From NCBI GenBank assembly GCA_944386295.1, contig CALXAO010000009.1:1-40887 (forward strand): a DNA stretch of 40,887 nucleotides. The letters run 5' to 3'. The number at the start of each line of letters is the position of its first letter. The stretch's first letter is position 1. The DNA comes from an uncultured Clostridia bacterium. Lineage in GTDB: Bacteria > Bacillota > Clostridia > Oscillospirales > UBA644. Both the position numbers and the translations under genes were made by a program. The notes below the pieces were generated by a model. That model ran no database searches and was not told where the DNA came from. It worked only from the letters and a program-made list of their open reading frames with translations. Below are positions 16,176 through 24,368 of the stretch, in pieces.

Positions 16176-16757
16176 TCAGGCTAATTGCAATCCCTGGAAT
16201 CCGCTGAACGCAAGCGCCAGCAATCCTCCGGCAATCAGCGCCGAAGGAAAGCCCTGGAAGGGCTTGGGAATCCGGGAAAATATCAACCGCTCCCGCACCA
16301 AGGAAAGCAGAACTATCGCCAAAAGAAAACCAATTCCGGCAGAAAAGCCGTAAACCATAGATTCCACAAAATCGTACCCATTTTGCACATTCAACAGCGC
16401 TACCCCCAGAACAGCACAATTTGTGGTAATTAGCGGCAGATAAATGCCCAGCGAAGCGTACAGTGAGGGAAGGAATTTTTGCAGAACCATTTCAATCAAC
16501 TGAACCAAAGAAGCAATCAACAGAATAAAGGCCACGGTATTTAAATATTCCAACTCCAGCGGAACTAAAACAAACCGGTGCAACAGCCAGGTCAGTGCAG
16601 AAGAAATAGTCATGGTAAAGGTTACAGCAAGTCCCATGCCCACAGCGGTATTCAGTTTTTGAGAAACGCCCAAAAAAGGGCAAATTCCCAAAAATTTAAC
16701 AAAAACAAAATTTTCAACCAGAACAGCACCCAATGAAAGGAGCAATAAATTTCCCAT
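16176..16757 (-). CDS. rnfA: Rnf complex membrane subunit RnfA
   Basis: A 193-residue integral membrane subunit with about six hydrophobic helices. It opens NLLLLSLGAVLVENFVFVKF and contains GICPFLGVSQKLNTAVGMG, both typical of RnfA/NqrE. In the complex RnfA and RnfE pack head to tail and hold a membrane-embedded 2Fe-2S cluster; the Cys in KFLGICPFLG and the later TTNCAVLG are the expected ligands. The start has AAGGAG six bases upstream. It begins four bases after rnfE. Confidence 0.97.
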   Translation of the reverse strand: MGNLLLLSLGAVLVENFVFVKFLGICPFLGVSQKLNTAVGMGLAVTFTMTISSALTWLLHRFVLVPLELEYLNTVAFILLIASLVQLIEMVLQKFLPSLYASLGIYLPLITTNCAVLGVALLNVQNGYDFVESMVYGFSAGIGFLLAIVLLSLVRERLIFSRIPKPFQGFPSALIAGGLLALAFSGFQGLQLA

Positions 16758-16760
16758 TGT

Positions 16761-17387
16761 TCACTCCTTCTTCTTCCGTTTGTTTTTCAGCCAGGAAACA
16801 CCGGCCATCAGACCGCCCAACACCAAAAATCCACCGACCGGAGAAATCAGCAGCATCGCAGGGGAAAACCAATCACCCAGAATCCGAATTCCACAAAAAC
16901 TTCCGCTGCCCAACAGTTCCCGCACGGAGGAAATCACAACCATGGCAACAGTGTACCCCAGCCCCATAGACACCCCGTCCAAAAGGGAGGGAGCCACCGG
17001 CTGTTTGGATGCAAAACTTTCCGCCCGGGCAAGAATCACACAGTTCACCACAATCAGCGGAATAAACAAGCCGAGAGACGCGGCAAGCGACGGGAAATAA
17101 GCTTTCAGAAGAAGATCAACAACTGTCACAAATCCGGCCACAATCACAATATAGGCTGCAATCCGGATCTGCGGTAAAATAAACCGACGCAGTAGAGAAA
17201 TAAACAAATTCGATAATGTCAAAACAAAAGTTACACAAAGCCCCATAGTAAACCCGTTTATAACGGAGGTAGATACCGCCAATGCAGAACACATGCCAAG
17301 CAGCTGCCCGAAAATCGGGTTCTGATCCAGCAGCCCATTTCGAAACAACTGTCGAGCGGACCAGTCTTTCTTCTGTCTCCGACTCAT
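16761..17387 (-). CDS. rnfE: Rnf complex membrane subunit RnfE
   Basis: A 208-residue multi-pass membrane protein paralogous to RnfA. It has FRNGLLDQNPIFGQLLGMCSALAVS near the N-terminus and IPLIVVNCVILARAE in the middle. The Cys in LLGMCS and VVNCVI match the shared-cluster ligands of RnfA/RnfE (family knowledge). The C-terminus is a Lys-rich tail (NKRKKKE). The start is uncertain: ATG 17387 has AAAGGAG about eleven bases upstream; GTG 17399 is in frame but too close to that site. It is 39 bases after rnfG and four before rnfA. Confidence 0.95.
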   Translation of the reverse strand: MSRRQKKDWSARQLFRNGLLDQNPIFGQLLGMCSALAVSTSVINGFTMGLCVTFVLTLSNLFISLLRRFILPQIRIAAYIVIVAGFVTVVDLLLKAYFPSLAASLGLFIPLIVVNCVILARAESFASKQPVAPSLLDGVSMGLGYTVAMVVISSVRELLGSGSFCGIRILGDWFSPAMLLISPVGGFLVLGGLMAGVSWLKNKRKKKE

Positions 17388-17426
17388 TCCTCCAGCCACT
17401 CCTTTCCCAAAATAAAACCATTCATA

Positions 17427-17987
17427 TCATGCCCCTCCCCTTTCCTGTTCCAGCCGTTCTACAACCTGGGTAGCAGTCAATACGCCGGAAAGAATCGCCT
17501 TAGAAGACACAGTTGCTCCGCTGATACCTTCCACGGAATGAACTCCACGAACCGGAATATCCTTTAGCGCGGCAAGCAAAGCGCCATCTTCCTCCACAGC
17601 TTTGGAACCGATTCCAGGGGTTTCGGAATGAGATAGGATTTTCACTCCCAAAATGTTCCGATCCACTGACACAGCAACAATCATAGAAATCGTCCCACCA
17701 AAGCCGTTAACCGAAATATCCACGCAGTACCCCTGCACAGCATCGTCCCGGGTTATCCGATAAATATCCCCCACAGTTTTTGCTTCAGCTTCGGACAGCT
17801 CCGGCGAGGAAAGCAATGCCGCCGATCCTGGAATCAGCGCTTCCCTGGCCTGCATTCCTTCCCGCCGCACCCGCTCCGCAATGACCGGAGCCGTAACGGC
17901 GTTAACCACCGCGAGAAGAAGCGTTGTCACAGCAACAACCGCCGTCAGACGAAGAGCCAACAGAAGAGAATTTTGCTGTTTTTTCAT
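17427..17987 (-). CDS. rnfG: Rnf complex FMN-binding subunit RnfG
   Basis: A 186-residue subunit with one N-terminal membrane helix (about residues 10-33) and an extracytoplasmic FMN_bind domain. The flavinylation motif is intact: EGISGATVSSKAI, in which the Thr of SGAT receives FMN covalently through the transferase ApbE. The GFGGTISMIVAV and LSHSETPGIGSKAVE-type segments are also characteristic of RnfG/NqrC. No apbE gene is in the window. The ATG overlaps the rnfD stop by four bases (ATGA), indicating translational coupling. Confidence 0.97.
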   Translation of the reverse strand: MKKQQNSLLLALRLTAVVAVTTLLLAVVNAVTAPVIAERVRREGMQAREALIPGSAALLSSPELSEAEAKTVGDIYRITRDDAVQGYCVDISVNGFGGTISMIVAVSVDRNILGVKILSHSETPGIGSKAVEEDGALLAALKDIPVRGVHSVEGISGATVSSKAILSGVLTATQVVERLEQERGGA

Positions 17988-19000
17988 AGCCGTCCCCCTC
18001 CGATTCCATACCGTTTCGGCTTTACCAGTCGGTCAATGGCCAAAGTAACCACATTCATAATTAAAATAGAATAACTGACAGCCTCGGCATATCCTCCGAA
18101 ATACCGCAAAAAGACAGTCAAAAAGCCGCAGCCGATACCATAAATCAGACGGCCGGTTCTGGTCACAGGGCTGGTTGTATAATCCGTCGCCATAAAAATT
18201 GCGCCCAGCATCAACCCGCCGCTGCACAGCTCTGCCGCCATGTAAGCTACTGCGGAGCCTTCCCCGCGAGGAAACAGCACCGTCAAAACCGCAACAGTTC
18301 CCAGATAGGACACAGGAATATGCCAAGTAATCACTTTTCGAAGCAGAAGATACACGCCGCCAAGCAAAAGCAGCAATGCAGAGGTTTCCCCCAGACAACC
18401 GCCCACATTTCCCACAAACAAGTCGCCCAAAGAGGCATCAGGCAACAAACCCTGTTTAAGATTTTTCAGCGGCGTTGCACAGGCAATAGCATCGATTTCC
18501 TCCGGAAGCACACCGTTCACCGCCACCGGATTTCCGAAAATAAAGCCAAGCTGACTGTAAATTTCCTGAAAAGGTGCCGTAAAAGAAGTCATCAATCCAG
18601 GCCAAGAAAACAAAAATGCCCGGGCGGCAAGGGCAGGATTCAAAAAATTCCGACCCAGCCCACCAAAAAGCATCTTGACAATCACAATCGCAAAAAAAGC
18701 ACCAATCATAGCCAACCAATAGGGCGCCGTCACAGGAAGATTGAATGCAAGTAAAATCCCGGTAATTATCGCTGATCGATCATCCACGGTATTTTTCCGT
18801 TTTACAATCCGGTTAAACAATGTTTCCGCAGCAAGGCAGGACGCCACTGTAACAAGGACCAGAAACAGACTCCGGAAGCCGAAAAAAATCACAGCACCGG
18901 CAAGCGCGGGAAGAAGCGCAATTATGACATCTGTCATCAAAGATCGTGTGGTCTCTTCCGAACGGATATGAGGAGAAGAGTTTACAAGAAACTGACTCAT
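17984..19000 (-). CDS. rnfD: Rnf complex membrane subunit RnfD
   Basis: A 338-residue membrane protein with about nine hydrophobic helices, related to NqrB. The N-terminus reads FLVNSSPHIRSEETTRSLM, followed by helices and NPALAARAFLFSWP. The segment GGCLGETSALLLLLGG is diagnostic. The expected covalent FMN site is DAIACATPL. In relatives I recall this as S/T-G/S-A-T-P-L, so the A-C before AT is unusual. ATG 19000 overlaps the rnfC stop (ATGA) and has GGAGGG upstream. An in-frame extension to 19096 lies inside rnfC and is rejected. Confidence 0.96.
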   Translation of the reverse strand: MSQFLVNSSPHIRSEETTRSLMTDVIIALLPALAGAVIFFGFRSLFLVLVTVASCLAAETLFNRIVKRKNTVDDRSAIITGILLAFNLPVTAPYWLAMIGAFFAIVIVKMLFGGLGRNFLNPALAARAFLFSWPGLMTSFTAPFQEIYSQLGFIFGNPVAVNGVLPEEIDAIACATPLKNLKQGLLPDASLGDLFVGNVGGCLGETSALLLLLGGVYLLLRKVITWHIPVSYLGTVAVLTVLFPRGEGSAVAYMAAELCSGGLMLGAIFMATDYTTSPVTRTGRLIYGIGCGFLTVFLRYFGGYAEAVSYSILIMNVVTLAIDRLVKPKRYGIGGGRL

Positions 19001-20313
19001 TTTTTTCCCTCCTGCCGAGGCAAATGACCTTTGGCCATTCGCATTCCCTGAACCAAATACAGTTTTCCGGGACAAACATAAGAGCAGCAGCCACACTCAA
19101 TGCAATCCTGCACATGCAGCGCTGCACATTCCAAAAAATTCCCCTGGGAAGCATTCATATAAATAAAATTGGGGAGAAGACGCATGGGACAAGCCGCCAC
19201 ACACCGACCGCAGCGAATGCAAACAGGCTCGTCCAGTTCTTCCTCAGCATCCTCCCGCCCGAACGCCAGCAAAGCAGAAGTATTTTTAACTACCGAAATA
19301 TCCAGGGAATGCTGGGCATTTCCCATCATCGGACCGCCGGAAATCAACCGGAGAGGTTGTTCCGACAACCCACAGAATTCCAGAAGCTCCCGGTATGAAG
19401 TGCCAAGCCGAACCAAAAGATTCTGCGGGGTGCTTACCGCGGGACCGGTTACGGTCACAATACGCTTGATCAGCGGCGTTCCCTTGCAAACCATTCGGAA
19501 CAGAGACGCACAAGTATCTACATTAAACACCGCGCAGCCAATATCCATAGGCAACTTTCCCGGAGGAATTTCCCGCCCGGTCACCGCGCGAATCAGTTGT
19601 TTTTCCCCACCTTGAGGATATTTAGATGCCAGTTCCATAACGGCAATCTCAGTCCCCTCCGCCGAAGCCCGCATAGTAGCAATAGCATCCGGCTTATTGT
19701 CCTCAATTCCGATTACGGCCTCATGAAGCCCAAGACATTGGAGAATCAACTGAATTCCCCGAACAATAAAGGAAGGATATTCCACCATCGCCCGATGGTC
19801 GGCCGTCAGGAAAGGCTCGCACTCACAGCCGTTAATAATTACGGTGTCCACCTTTTTTTCCATTGCAGTTTTTAGTTTCAAATGCAGAGGAAACCCAGCG
19901 CCGCCCATTCCGGCAATCCCAGATTCCCGCGCCAGAGAAAGAATTGTTTCCGGTGCGAGTTCTTGAATATCTCCAAAATAGGAAGGGTATTCATAGTAAT
20001 CGTCCTGACCGTCATTTTCGATCACAATAGCAGGTTGCTTAATTCCCGACGGATGCCAACGGGGCTCAATAGCCCGCACCGTACCCGACACCGGAGAATG
20101 AATCGGCAAACTGACCGGAGCGTCACTATCCCCGATTTTCTGCCCCATAAGTACCCGATCACCCACACGAACCAATGGTGTACAAGGGGTTCCAATGTGC
20201 TGGGACAACGGAAGGACCAGCTCCAAAGGAGCCGGATGTTTTACAATAATACTTGCAGCCGTTTTTTCTTTGAAATAGGGCGGATGGATTCCCCCGCGAA
20301 ATGAAAAGGCCAA
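18997..20313 (-). CDS. rnfC: Rnf complex NADH-side subunit RnfC
   Basis: A 438-residue soluble subunit that carries the NAD(H)/FMN site and two 4Fe-4S clusters. It begins with FSFRGGIHPPYFKEKTA, includes the Rossmann-like GESGIAGMGGAGFPLHLKL stretch, and has cluster motifs CIRCGRCVAACP and CIECGCCSYVCP near the C-terminus. The best start is TTG 20313, seven bases after GGGAGGGG. ATG 20328 is in frame but has no ribosome-binding site and would extend past the usual RnfC N-terminus. It is the first gene of the operon, with a good promoter 42-70 bases upstream. Confidence 0.96.
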   Translation of the reverse strand: MAFSFRGGIHPPYFKEKTAASIIVKHPAPLELVLPLSQHIGTPCTPLVRVGDRVLMGQKIGDSDAPVSLPIHSPVSGTVRAIEPRWHPSGIKQPAIVIENDGQDDYYEYPSYFGDIQELAPETILSLARESGIAGMGGAGFPLHLKLKTAMEKKVDTVIINGCECEPFLTADHRAMVEYPSFIVRGIQLILQCLGLHEAVIGIEDNKPDAIATMRASAEGTEIAVMELASKYPQGGEKQLIRAVTGREIPPGKLPMDIGCAVFNVDTCASLFRMVCKGTPLIKRIVTVTGPAVSTPQNLLVRLGTSYRELLEFCGLSEQPLRLISGGPMMGNAQHSLDISVVKNTSALLAFGREDAEEELDEPVCIRCGRCVAACPMRLLPNFIYMNASQGNFLECAALHVQDCIECGCCSYVCPGKLYLVQGMRMAKGHLPRQEGKK

Positions 20314-20354
20314 TAGATCCCCTCCCATGCAAACAGATTTGTTCTTTTTCTTAC

Positions 20355-20383
20355 ATTATACTATATACACGACAAGATTGCAA
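20355..20383 (-). promoter_or_regulatory. Sigma-A promoter of the rnfCDGEAB operon
   Basis: On the minus strand: TTGCAA (20378-20383), 17 bases, then TATAAT (20355-20360). The untranslated leader to the TTG start at 20313 would be about 35 bases. No operator or riboswitch fits in this short leader. Confidence 0.82.
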
Positions 20384-20413
20384 GAGGATTTTCAGAAAAT
20401 TCTCCGACAATTT

Positions 20414-21037
20414 TTACCCTTCGTCCCGGGAAAGGAAGCATTCCAGGATCTCCCACGTGACAGAAGCAAAAAACTGTTCCCGAAGCACCGCCTCCAACCG
20501 CTCGAACCGATCTTGCCGCAAAAGAGCACGTACACTCACCTGCATTCCGTATTCTGTTTCAGTCATCGCCGACGCCTGCCCCAAAACCCTCTGCATCCGA
20601 GCCTGGGATTCATACCCATACTGAAACCTGCATCGAATAAAGGGAACAATATTTGCCCTCCCCCCTTGTTCCAGCGCCCCCGCAGCTCCCCGGGTATAAG
20701 CCCGGACCAGCCCGCCGGCGCCCAGCAAAATTCCGCCGAAGTACCGGGTTACTACCACACACACATCCTCAATTCCGGCCTTTAAAATGGTATTCAACAC
20801 TGGCATTCCCGCAGTTCCGGACGGTTCCCCGTCATCCGACATCTTTCGAAACCCTCCCTGATGCAGGCAGTATGCGTAAACATTGTGGGTCGCATCTTTA
20901 TGCTGTCTGCAAATTTCTTGCACTCTTGCCCGAGCCGTCTCTTCTCCCGGAACAAAAAACGCATGGGTCAGAAATATTGACTTTTTTTCGGTAAATTCAA
21001 ACACCGTATCCTTCCTGATGGTCTGATAACACACCAT
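20414..21037 (-). CDS. YigZ/IMPACT-family protein
   Basis: A 207-residue cytosolic protein with an N-terminal IMPACT (UPF0029) domain. The family motif appears as DDGEPSGTAGMPVLNTI, followed by VVVTRYFGGILLGAGGLVRAY. The C-terminal ferredoxin-like half (about 140-200) is the DUF1949 region. The biochemical role of bacterial YigZ is not settled; eukaryotic IMPACT proteins act in translation control. It is transcribed alone from the extended -10 promoter at 21058-21066, with ribosome-binding site AAAAGGAGG. It diverges from the Dabb-holB-ricT unit. Confidence 0.93.
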   Translation of the reverse strand: MVCYQTIRKDTVFEFTEKKSIFLTHAFFVPGEETARARVQEICRQHKDATHNVYAYCLHQGGFRKMSDDGEPSGTAGMPVLNTILKAGIEDVCVVVTRYFGGILLGAGGLVRAYTRGAAGALEQGGRANIVPFIRCRFQYGYESQARMQRVLGQASAMTETEYGMQVSVRALLRQDRFERLEAVLREQFFASVTWEILECFLSRDEG

Positions 21038-21057
21038 ACGCCGCCTCCTTTTGATTC

Positions 21058-21066
21058 ATTATACCA
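21058..21066 (-). promoter_or_regulatory. Extended -10 promoter of yigZ
   Basis: On the minus strand TGG-TATAAT (-10 at 21058-21063, TG element just upstream). There is no good -35 hexamer. The leader to the yigZ ATG is only about 15-20 bases and contains the strong site AAAAGGAGG. Confidence 0.6.
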
Positions 21067-21127
21067 TATTACGCGTCCTTTTTCTACCGTTATTTTCAGA
21101 ACTTATTTTAAAATACTGAAAAAAAGA

Positions 21128-21156
21128 TTGCAAAACGCAATTTTCTGTGATATAAT
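21128..21156 (+). promoter_or_regulatory. Sigma-A promoter of the Dabb-holB-ricT unit
   Basis: TTGCAA (21128-21133), a 17-base spacer, TATAAT (21151-21156). It diverges from the yigZ promoter and precedes the GGAGA ribosome-binding site of the Dabb gene. Confidence 0.82.
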
Positions 21157-21193
21157 AATAGAGTAAATCTGCATTCAGAAACGGAGAACATAT

Positions 21194-21484
21194 ATGTTCC
21201 GTCATATTGTATTATATCGACTCGGAACCGCGCACAAAGAAAAGGCCGCCTTACTGTGCCAACGGTTTCGATCTATGAAAGAAAAAATCCCTCAGATCGT
21301 GGAAATAGAAGCGGGTACAGACACAGAACGAACACCCCGTTCTTTTGACTTGTCTCTTTCTATTCTTTTTCAAAACCGGGAAGACTACTTGCAATACCGG
21401 AAGCATCCTTATCACCAAGAGGAAATTGCCCCTGTTGTCCACAGCATTACAGAAACTTCTGTCAGCTGCGATTTTGAGGCTTAA
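21194..21484 (+). CDS. Dabb-domain (stress-responsive A/B barrel) protein
   Basis: A 96-residue ferredoxin-like alpha/beta-barrel protein. The start FRHIVLYRLGTAHKEKA and the later YLQYRKHPYHQEEIAPVV match the Dabb family (PF07876), where the paired His residues and the barrel are conserved. Dabb proteins form dimers; some act as monooxygenases or on polyketide substrates, most are uncharacterised. No substrate can be inferred. It is the first gene downstream of the plus-strand promoter, and holB starts three bases after its stop, so the two are very likely co-transcribed. Confidence 0.85.
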   Translation: MFRHIVLYRLGTAHKEKAALLCQRFRSMKEKIPQIVEIEAGTDTERTPRSFDLSLSILFQNREDYLQYRKHPYHQEEIAPVVHSITETSVSCDFEA

Positions 21485-21486
21485 CC

Positions 21487-22404
21487 ATGAATTTTGGTCC
21501 GTTTTTAGGAAATGAGCCGATTCGAAAAATATTGTCCTCCCGCCTTTCACATGCATATTTAATTGAAGGAGAAGAAGGCTCTGGCAGGCATACGCTGGCC
21601 CGCCAGTTTTGTGGCGCGCTTCTTTGTTCTCGGCCTAACCCACCTTGCGGGACCTGCTCCGACTGCCGAAAATGGGTTGAGGGAAGCCACCCGGACTGGA
21701 TTTCCATTTCCCCTGACTGCAAGCCGGAACAGCTGCGAACCACACTTGCCGACCTTTGGCTGATGCCCAGCGAAGCCGAACGACGTGTGTACTGGATTGA
21801 CCGAGCAGGCCAAATGAATGAAACCCTTCAGAACATCCTGCTTAAAAGCATTGAGGAACCGCCGGAATACGTCGTATTTATTCTGATTGGGACTCCTGCC
21901 TTCCCGCTTTTGCCGACCGTCCGTTCCCGCTGCCAGATTCTGACTACCGAACCGCTTTCCGAACAGACACTTACAGAAGAGCTCCGAAAGGAATTCGGTC
22001 CGTCTGCAGACCTGGAAGGTGCTTTGAAATTTTCTGACGGTTATTTGGGAAAAGCCCGGCAATTTTTATCCGGAGAAAGCCGTCAGCAGCAGGAACGATG
22101 CAGACAAACAGTCCAGGCCTTGGAACAGGACAATGTCCGGGAGCTGCTTCGCCTCTGCCAATGCAAAGACCGAGAAGAATTGATAAACTTTTGCGCCGCT
22201 CTGGGAGAATTTTACCGAAAACGGCTACGGGAAAAGATCCGGACGGGAAAACCACCATCTCCGGAAGCCGCAGTTTGTGAAATGCTAGACCGGTTAGAGC
22301 TGGAACTGCAAAAAAACATTAATATTAATCTTTGGACTGTCAACCTGCTTCGCGGGCTGATCGCCGCATATGAAACACAAAGGAAAGGAAATCGATCCGA
22401 ATGA
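21487..22404 (+). CDS. holB: DNA polymerase III delta' subunit
   Basis: A 305-residue AAA+ clamp-loader subunit. The N-terminal domain has LSHAYLIEGEEGSGRHTLA, a degenerate P-loop as expected for delta', which does not hydrolyse ATP. The zinc module is visible as CGALLCSRPNPPCGTCSDC. The YWIDRAGQMN segment stands for Walker B, and the arginine finger region appears as TVRSRCQIL. With delta and gamma/tau the protein loads the beta clamp at the fork. Its stop overlaps the ricT start by four bases (ATGA). The holB-ricT pairing is conserved in Firmicutes. Confidence 0.94.
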   Translation: MNFGPFLGNEPIRKILSSRLSHAYLIEGEEGSGRHTLARQFCGALLCSRPNPPCGTCSDCRKWVEGSHPDWISISPDCKPEQLRTTLADLWLMPSEAERRVYWIDRAGQMNETLQNILLKSIEEPPEYVVFILIGTPAFPLLPTVRSRCQILTTEPLSEQTLTEELRKEFGPSADLEGALKFSDGYLGKARQFLSGESRQQQERCRQTVQALEQDNVRELLRLCQCKDREELINFCAALGEFYRKRLREKIRTGKPPSPEAAVCEMLDRLELELQKNININLWTVNLLRGLIAAYETQRKGNRSE

Positions 22405-23366
22405 TAGAAATTGTAGGCGTCCGATTTAAAGCCGCAGGAAAAATTTATTATTTTAATCCCAGAGGAATTCCCCTGCCAAAGGGAAGCAAGGTGATTGTAG
22501 AAACCGTCCGGGGCGTAGAAATCGGTGAAGTTCTGCTGAGCAACCAGATGATTCAAGAGGAAGAAAAATTTTCATCCCTCAGTCCGGTACTGCGCATTGC
22601 GACATCGGAAGACTTGGCTTTAGAGGAAGAAAACAAGCGGAAAGAAAAAGAAGCTTTCCAGATCTGCAAAGAAAAAATTCGTAAGCACCAACTGGAAATG
22701 AAACTTATCGATGTAGAATACACCTTCGATAACAGTAAAATTATTTTTTATTTTGTTGCAGACGGCAGAATTGACTTTCGAGAACTGGTCAAAGATCTGG
22801 CAGGCGTTTTTCGTACTCGTATTGAATTGCGTCAAATCGGCGTCCGTGATGAAACAAAAGCTGTTGCTGGATTAGGCATTTGCGGCCGCAAAGTTTGCTG
22901 CGCCTCGTTTTTGAGCGAATTTGCCCCAGTGTCTGTCCGAATGGCAAAAGACCAGGCCTTGTCCACAAATCCCCAAAAAATTTCCGGAGCATGCGGCAAA
23001 CTAATCTGTTGCTTAAACTACGAACAAAATATTTATGAAGAAGCATCCAAAATTCTTCCCAAACACGGAGCCTCCGTTATGACTCCGGACGGTCCGGGAA
23101 CCGTTACCGAAACCAGCGTCATAAGAGAAACGGCAAAGGTATGTCTGGAAAGCAAAAAAGAAGATCCGCCTAAGAGTTATGCAGTCGCAGACCTTTCTCC
23201 CTATGTTTCAACGGAAAACAAAACGCCTCCGACGCCGATCGAATCCTGTGTAGAAAAAACGGATCAAGCCCCCAAAAGAAATCGACAGGAACGGAAGCGG
23301 AAGCAGAGCACCCCCTGCCCTCGCAAAACACAAACTAAGAGTCCTGTCCAAGACACTACAGAATAA
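22401..23366 (+). CDS. ricT: RicT (YaaT), PSP1-domain regulatory iron-sulfur protein
   Basis: The 321-residue protein has the PSP1 domain: GLGICGRKVCCASFL, QKISGACGKLICCLNYE. The Cys residues bind an Fe-S cluster in the B. subtilis RicAFT complex. That complex assists RNase Y mRNA processing and phosphorelay steps leading to sporulation, competence and biofilms. An early segment FNPRGIPLPKGSKVIVET is typical. The C-terminal 45 or so residues are Lys/Arg-rich and probably disordered. RicA and RicF partners are not in the window. It follows holB with a four-base overlap and ends before a strong terminator. Confidence 0.94.
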   Translation: MIEIVGVRFKAAGKIYYFNPRGIPLPKGSKVIVETVRGVEIGEVLLSNQMIQEEEKFSSLSPVLRIATSEDLALEEENKRKEKEAFQICKEKIRKHQLEMKLIDVEYTFDNSKIIFYFVADGRIDFRELVKDLAGVFRTRIELRQIGVRDETKAVAGLGICGRKVCCASFLSEFAPVSVRMAKDQALSTNPQKISGACGKLICCLNYEQNIYEEASKILPKHGASVMTPDGPGTVTETSVIRETAKVCLESKKEDPPKSYAVADLSPYVSTENKTPPTPIESCVEKTDQAPKRNRQERKRKQSTPCPRKTQTKSPVQDTTE

Positions 23367-23374
23367 CCCTTGGT

Positions 23375-23413
23375 CCCTTTTTCAGCCCCATCTGAAAAAG
23401 GGCTTTCCTTTTC
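23375..23413 (+). terminator. Rho-independent terminator after ricT
   Basis: A perfect 11-bp stem CCCTTTTTCAG/CTGAAAAAGGG (23375-23385 and 23392-23402) with a six-base loop is followed by a T-rich stretch (CTTTCCTTTTC). It separates the holB-ricT unit from mazF. Confidence 0.82.
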
Positions 23414-23620
23414 AAAAAACAGATAAAACCATGCATTTCCCCGTGTGAAACTAATCTGTGAACCTTTCAGTATTCTCCTGCTATTATGGTATTGGGGACA
23501 AATATTTTTCCAAATTTTAGGATGATTAAAAAACAGAAAAAATGCGGAAAATATTACTGTACCCCTACACAAAAAAGGATAATAAAAAGTTCCTTTAACA
23601 AAAAAAAAGGAGGATAAAAA

Positions 23621-24007
23621 ATGTCACCTATCAGACGGGGAGATATTTACTACGCCGATCTCAGTCCTGTGGTCGGATCAGAACAGGGCGGTGTGCGTCC
23701 GGTCCTGATTGTACAAAACGATATTGGGAATCGTCACAGTCCCACCGTAATTGCCGCAGCCATTACCAGCCAGATTAATAAAACAAGACTTCCGACCCAC
23801 ATTGAAGTGGATGCACGCAGTTACGGGCTGGCCAGAGATTCCGTGATTCTGCTGGAGCAAATCCGAACGCTAGATAAACGGCGTCTGAAAGAACGAATGG
23901 GACATCTGGACAGCGCAGCCATGTACAAAGTCGACCAGGCAATCTCCGTCAGTTTCGGATTGGAGCCCCCGAATCAGGGCCTATCCCAACAGGCGGAAAA
24001 CGCCTGA
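23621..24007 (+). CDS. MazF/PemK-family endoribonuclease toxin
   Basis: The 128-residue protein matches the MazF/EndoA family. Diagnostic segments are [32 protein letters not shown], the AITSQ core and [14 protein letters not shown]. The Arg and Thr/Ser residues forming the RNA-cleavage site are retained (R in VRPVLI, T in ITSQ). MazF cleaves single-stranded RNA at short motifs. The ribosome-binding site AAAGGAGG is very strong. No antitoxin gene precedes it: the upstream 254 bases hold the ricT terminator and no good ORF. It appears to be an orphan, or to have an antitoxin elsewhere. A weak promoter (TTACTG-18-GATAAT, near 23551-23582) is possible. A terminator hairpin follows at 24037-24071. 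Confidence 0.93.
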   Translation: MSPIRRGDIYYADLSPVVGSEQGGVRPVLIVQNDIGNRHSPTVIAAAITSQINKTRLPTHIEVDARSYGLARDSVILLEQIRTLDKRRLKERMGHLDSAAMYKVDQAISVSFGLEPPNQGLSQQAENA

Positions 24008-24036
24008 GAAAATCACGTACCATAAGGAACAAATTA

Positions 24037-24071
24037 AAGGGGAGAAGAAGCCGATGGTTTCTTCTCCCCTT
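24037..24071 (+). terminator. Terminator hairpin after mazF
   Basis: The 13-bp stem AAGGGGAGAAGAA/TTCTTCTCCCCTT (24037-24049 and 24059-24071) has a nine-base loop. The following tail GTAGTTTAATAAAA is only moderately T-rich, so efficiency is uncertain. Confidence 0.65.
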
Positions 24072-24088
24072 GTAGTTTAATAAAATCA

Positions 24089-24130
24089 AAAGGTATTGTG
24101 GCGGAAGAATACTTCCGCCACAATACCTTT
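24089..24130 (-). terminator. Perfect 19-bp inverted repeat between convergent genes, terminator
   Basis: Arms 24089-24107 and 24112-24130 are exact complements around the four-base loop AATA. On the minus strand it lies 12 bases past the stop of the 40-codon Cys-rich ORF and is followed by a T-rich stretch (TTTGATTTTATT). On the plus strand it is followed by ACTTTTT, so it may work in both directions. Confidence 0.75.
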
Positions 24131-24142
24131 ACTTTTTATGTC

Positions 24143-24265
24143 TTAGCAACAGCTGTCGTTGTTGCAGCCGCAGTTGTTCATGCAACCGCAGTTATTTCCG
24201 GAATAAATCGAGAAAATGATCACAGCCGCGATCAGCACCGTCCAAAAGTAGTAATTACCGTTCAT
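24143..24265 (-). CDS. Cysteine-rich 40-residue membrane peptide
   Basis: An ORF of 40 codons with AGGAGG nine bases before its ATG. The product opens MNGNYYFWTVLIAAVIIFSI, mostly one hydrophobic helix, and ends in a Cys-rich tail: NNCGC, MNNCGC, NNDSCC, six Cys in eighteen residues with NNCGC repeated. It is too short for most gene callers. The membrane helix plus Cys tail suggests a metal-binding or cross-linked surface peptide; clostridial spore-coat and related peptides sometimes look like this (inference). A sigma-K-like promoter element (24369-24396) precedes it, and a 19-bp hairpin follows. I recognise no named family. It lies downstream of the GNAT gene on the same strand. Confidence 0.72.
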   Translation of the reverse strand: MNGNYYFWTVLIAAVIIFSIYSGNNCGCMNNCGCNNDSCC

Positions 24266-24368
24266 CTTTACGATCCTCCTCTGAGCGAAAACATCATGGA
24301 TCTTGTTTTTGGTGCAGAGGCCGGAACCTCATCGCCCGGACACTGCTCCTTGATCCCCCGCTCATTGA

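Noticed and set aside
23486..23617. 43-codon frame just upstream of mazF as a possible antitoxin
   Set aside because: No ribosome-binding site, a Lys-rich low-complexity sequence, and no resemblance to MazE or ribbon-helix-helix antitoxins.
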